DNA from: Limanda limanda
Lineage: Eukaryota > Chordata > Actinopteri > Pleuronectiformes > Pleuronectidae
DNA: 64,000 nt
Assembly (NCBI RefSeq): GCF_963576545.1
Contig: NC_083642.1
Coordinates: 7,140,401-7,204,400, forward strand
Direction: 5' to 3'
Each line of letters starts with the position of its first letter. Positions within the stretch are counted from its first letter, which is position 1. The position numbers and the translations under genes are program-made. The notes beneath the pieces were generated by a model. The model searched no databases. It was not told the DNA's origin and worked only from the letters and a program-made list of their open reading frames with translations. Shown here piece by piece: positions 49,080-64,000 of the stretch.

Positions 49080-51600
49080 GTGTTTGGTATGCAGTGTGTT
49101 GGGCTTGATGTGACACACAGACACTTCTCCATCTCTTTTACTGTTTATTAAGCAAAGTGAGTTCACCAACGTGTGCATATTAAACTATCATCAACACATT
49201 TCAAAACTTTTCAGAGTTCAACACAGCACGGATAGAAAGAGCTGACACGTACTGTGTCTTATTTTGAAATAAGAGTTTAATGGATGTGACCAAAGAAATT
49301 ATTGGTATTACATAAACCATCACAACTGCTAAAGGAAAACATCAAACATCTGGAGACTCTTGATCAACCATCAGGTAAAGAGAAGACAGACACAGAAATT
49401 AATTTATGTCGGTGATTCAAATGAAGTCTGGCAGTTTATATATTAAAAAATGATGTGACATAGATACATAAAACACCTGTGATGTGGGGAAGATTTGATT
49501 TGCTCCTGGAGGAACAACTTCAAAACAGTTGATGGATTTATTTATTTATTTTTCAGATATCAGATTTCTTAAATACCCTCAATAACTATGTTAAGTTTGA
49601 CAGCAATATTCAGACTATTGGCCTTATTCAGGATAAACATTTTAATCATGATGTTTACATATGTTACTAATAGAGTATTTCAATCATATTGTCATTTACG
49701 TGGTACAGAGCATTAACGGATTATTACTGATTATTCATCATATCTTCATTATGTCCTAGAACACAGAAACATTCAAACTCAGCTCGTGAGATTGAAGTAC
49801 TTCACATGTCTTCATTTGATTTTTGCTAATTTCGAGTTTATCCTTATTCAGGTTAAAGAACAGGCAGTGTCTTACTCAGACTTGTATTTATTTGGGTATA
49901 TATATATATATAAATTAATTGTTTTCATATAGATATTATATTGCTGTCAACAAAGTCATTGAAGGAGCCCATATATTGAATAATACAATTAATCAAGCTT
50001 CTAAACAGAGCACAACAAAAGCTGTTGGTGTAATATATTATATAAGATGTAGTTTGGTGTATCTTATAAACCGGCGACTCAAACAGTCAATAATCAATTT
50101 CACTTGAGTTTTCTCTCAATTTCACAACCCAGTTTTGCCAAAAGTCAAGTGATGGTTTTTTAAATAGAATTCCCAAAGCTTTGGATTGTGCTCGATATTG
50201 AATATTAGACAGAGTTATGGAATCTAAAATGTCGGTAGTGTTTTATCTCCCGGTGGATGATGTTGATCTTAGTGTTTTTATTACCGGCTCAACCAGATCG
50301 GGTTTATTCCTTTGACAGAAACAACATATGAAGATCAAAACTAAGAGACACATAAATAAATAAATATATCTCTGTTACAAAACATAATATAGTACTCAGT
50401 TTCTTCTGTGTAGCCATTCTGAGGATTTGATAATCATTATTATTTAACTGGAAAATGTAAAAATAAAAAGATCCTCTATGAAGCACATGAAAAAACAGCT
50501 TCTGAAACCACAAATAGCTGCGACACAGAGATTGGAAAATAATCGATCATACTAAAAAAACATATATAATATTCTGAAGGTGATACCAGTGATGCCTCTG
50601 TCATTTCTGTACAAAGTGCATCTCAGGCACGTTTCTTAAAAACAAGCCTTGTTAAATAACGGATTGTGATTAACAGAGCTGGCTGCTGTTGCTCTGATGA
50701 TGTATTAAAAGGTTTCTAAAGGAAAGTTTTACAGTTTAAACACTTCAGTGAGAAGTGAAAACAGAGGATTCCAAAGATTTCAGCTGTTTGGATTTCTGAC
50801 ACGGTATCTTAGAGATTAAAGATTTTATCCTTCAAAGAGAAAATCGAAATTGTATCGCAGAAATTGCATCTGCAGCACCAACACTTAAATTATCTGCTGG
50901 AACAGAAGCTCCTTGGTCAGTTCATTTTACCCATTTGGTAAAATATTTTGAATGATATAAAGATTTTTTCCCAAAACAAGAAACAATATCAGCCGAGTCT
51001 CATCGTATCTCAACCGAACGTGAAGAAGAACTGAATCAAACAGGCTTCATGTTATAACATTAAATGTTGTAATGTTATAACATGACATATAACTGTGTTT
51101 CAATATAAGACATTTAATGCAGTAAATATATTTCATGGTTGTGATGATAAATGTTTTATCGCGTGACACATTTTCTGTCGTAATTCCTTGAAAACATCTT
51201 GTTCTAATGATAAACATTTCTCGATATAATTTGCGGTTGATCAATTGTTTTTTTCTTTCGTGCCCTCAATAAACTAACGTAGCTGATAACTGGAGTAATT
51301 AACAAATAAAATCAATGATATAATTGGTTTCTCTCTCTCCGTTTATAAATAAGACAACGTTAAAAAACTTCTGCAGTGCAGGATGTGACAAAAAACGTGA
51401 CTTTATATTAGATGCAAATCCTTCATGCAAACCCCTGGACTTGTTTCAACAAGGTATGAAACAACCTAGTTCTACTGGTCCCTATTTGATTAATATGAAA
51501 TATGAATATATGGCAAAAACGGCACTAAATAATGAAGTAGAAACAATGATTGTAACTCCAGCGTACATTGTGAAACATGTCTTAAAACTTCTAAACACCT
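49080..51600. other. AT-rich spacer between two convergent genes
   Basis: No coding exon, RNA gene or named repeat recognised on either strand. It separates the presumed 3' ends of syt2 (+) and ppp1r12b (-). Confidence 0.6.
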
Positions 51601-51629
51601 TTTAGAACTTCACCAGTCGCCAGTGGGAA

Positions 51630-51635
51630 TTTATT
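51630..51635 (-). promoter_or_regulatory. Poly(A) signal candidate for ppp1r12b canonical last exon
   Basis: AATAAA on the minus strand, about 141 nt past the stop codon at 51776. It would give a short 3' UTR ending near 51600-51620. Confidence 0.5.
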
Positions 51636-51775
51636 TCTGCAGCCAAGATGGCCAATCACCATTATCCACCATAACTCAGAGAGGAGTCACGACTGGTGAT
51701 ATCTGGGGAAAATGAAACTGCTGTTTCAGGGTCGGAGTGTCCACACACAGAGAACATAGGGCCTCACATATCATT

Positions 51776-63581
<11,806 letters not shown>

Positions 63582-64000
63582 CTCGCCTCCTTGACCCTGA
63601 ACAGGCAGGTTCTACTGCAGCGTTCAGCGAGGAGGCCACCTCCAGATAACAGCTGCACGGACGCACAGATCCCCTCAAGCAACAACAGTGACGCAGATGC
63701 CCATGACTGCGTTCCTGGGGAATCCTCAGCAACAGCAGGTGTGTGTGTGTGAGTGTTTGTGTGTGTGTGTGTTTGTGTATAAGCTGGAGAGAGCAGCAGC
63801 TATGTACGGAGGGAGATGATCCCTTCCTCAATGCTCAGACAGAGATGATGCGATTTTTTTCAAAAAAGGCAACAAAAACAAGATAATACCTGTTGAACAG
63901 AAAAACAGATAAATAACTCTAAAGCTAACAAAGCAAACAAAAGCTCCTCCCTCTTGTCTCCGCTCCGTCAACACTGAGCTCTTTGATAAAAGGTGGAAAA
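63582..64000 (-). promoter_or_regulatory. Region upstream of the short-isoform start, possible internal promoter
   Basis: If the exon at 63581 is a first exon, its promoter and 5' UTR lie here. I see no convincing TATA box or muscle-factor site. A (GT)n run is present at about 63738-63780. The alternative is ordinary intron leading to upstream exons outside the window. Confidence 0.3.

Overview
The window is vertebrate nuclear DNA, almost certainly from a ray-finned fish. The genes have small phase-matched exons, GT-AG introns, long 3' untranslated sequence, abundant (CA)n, (CT)n and (GATA)n microsatellites, and many dispersed elements of kinds I know from teleost genomes. There are no operons, CRISPR arrays or prokaryotic genes. 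Most open frames longer than 60 codons are chance frames or microsatellite read-through.

Layout. 1-32.3 kb has no coding exon I can support. It carries dispersed repeats, a fossil LINE fragment, a TTAA-flanked miniature transposon and two GC/CpG-rich stretches that could hold promoters or 5' non-coding exons. 32.3-43.0 kb (+ strand) holds a complete synaptotagmin coding region in eight exons (432 aa), best called syt2, followed by about 6 kb of probable 3' UTR ending near 49.08 kb. About 2.5 kb of AT-rich spacer follows. From 51.6 kb to the right edge (- strand) lies the 3' part of ppp1r12b (MYPT2, a myosin phosphatase targeting subunit). It contains the coiled-coil exons, two alternative leucine-zipper last exons, a 17-nt microexon and an upstream exon whose ATG would start a short M20-like protein. 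The N-terminal ankyrin and PP1-binding part would lie beyond base 64000.

The two genes converge tail to tail, as SYT2 and PPP1R12B do in human. This supports syt2 over syt1, because PAWR separates SYT1 from PPP1R12A. The products act in different settings: a synaptic-vesicle calcium sensor, and a regulator of myosin light-chain phosphatase. Their pairing is conserved synteny, not a pathway.

The points most worth a second look are: two homologous leucine-zipper terminal exons in ppp1r12b; the internal start for a 179/188-aa isoform; a glycine where synaptotagmin-1 has the membrane-inserting Met173 in C2A; four tandem copies of a ~0.57-kb unit in the last syt2 intron; an ~840-bp GATA array just past one ppp1r12b last exon; and nested, multi-copy miniature elements. 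I found no evidence of an unknown multi-gene system. The repeat families below are numbered F1-F6 for cross-reference only; their recognition rests on within-window similarity and on memory of fish repeats, not on a database search.
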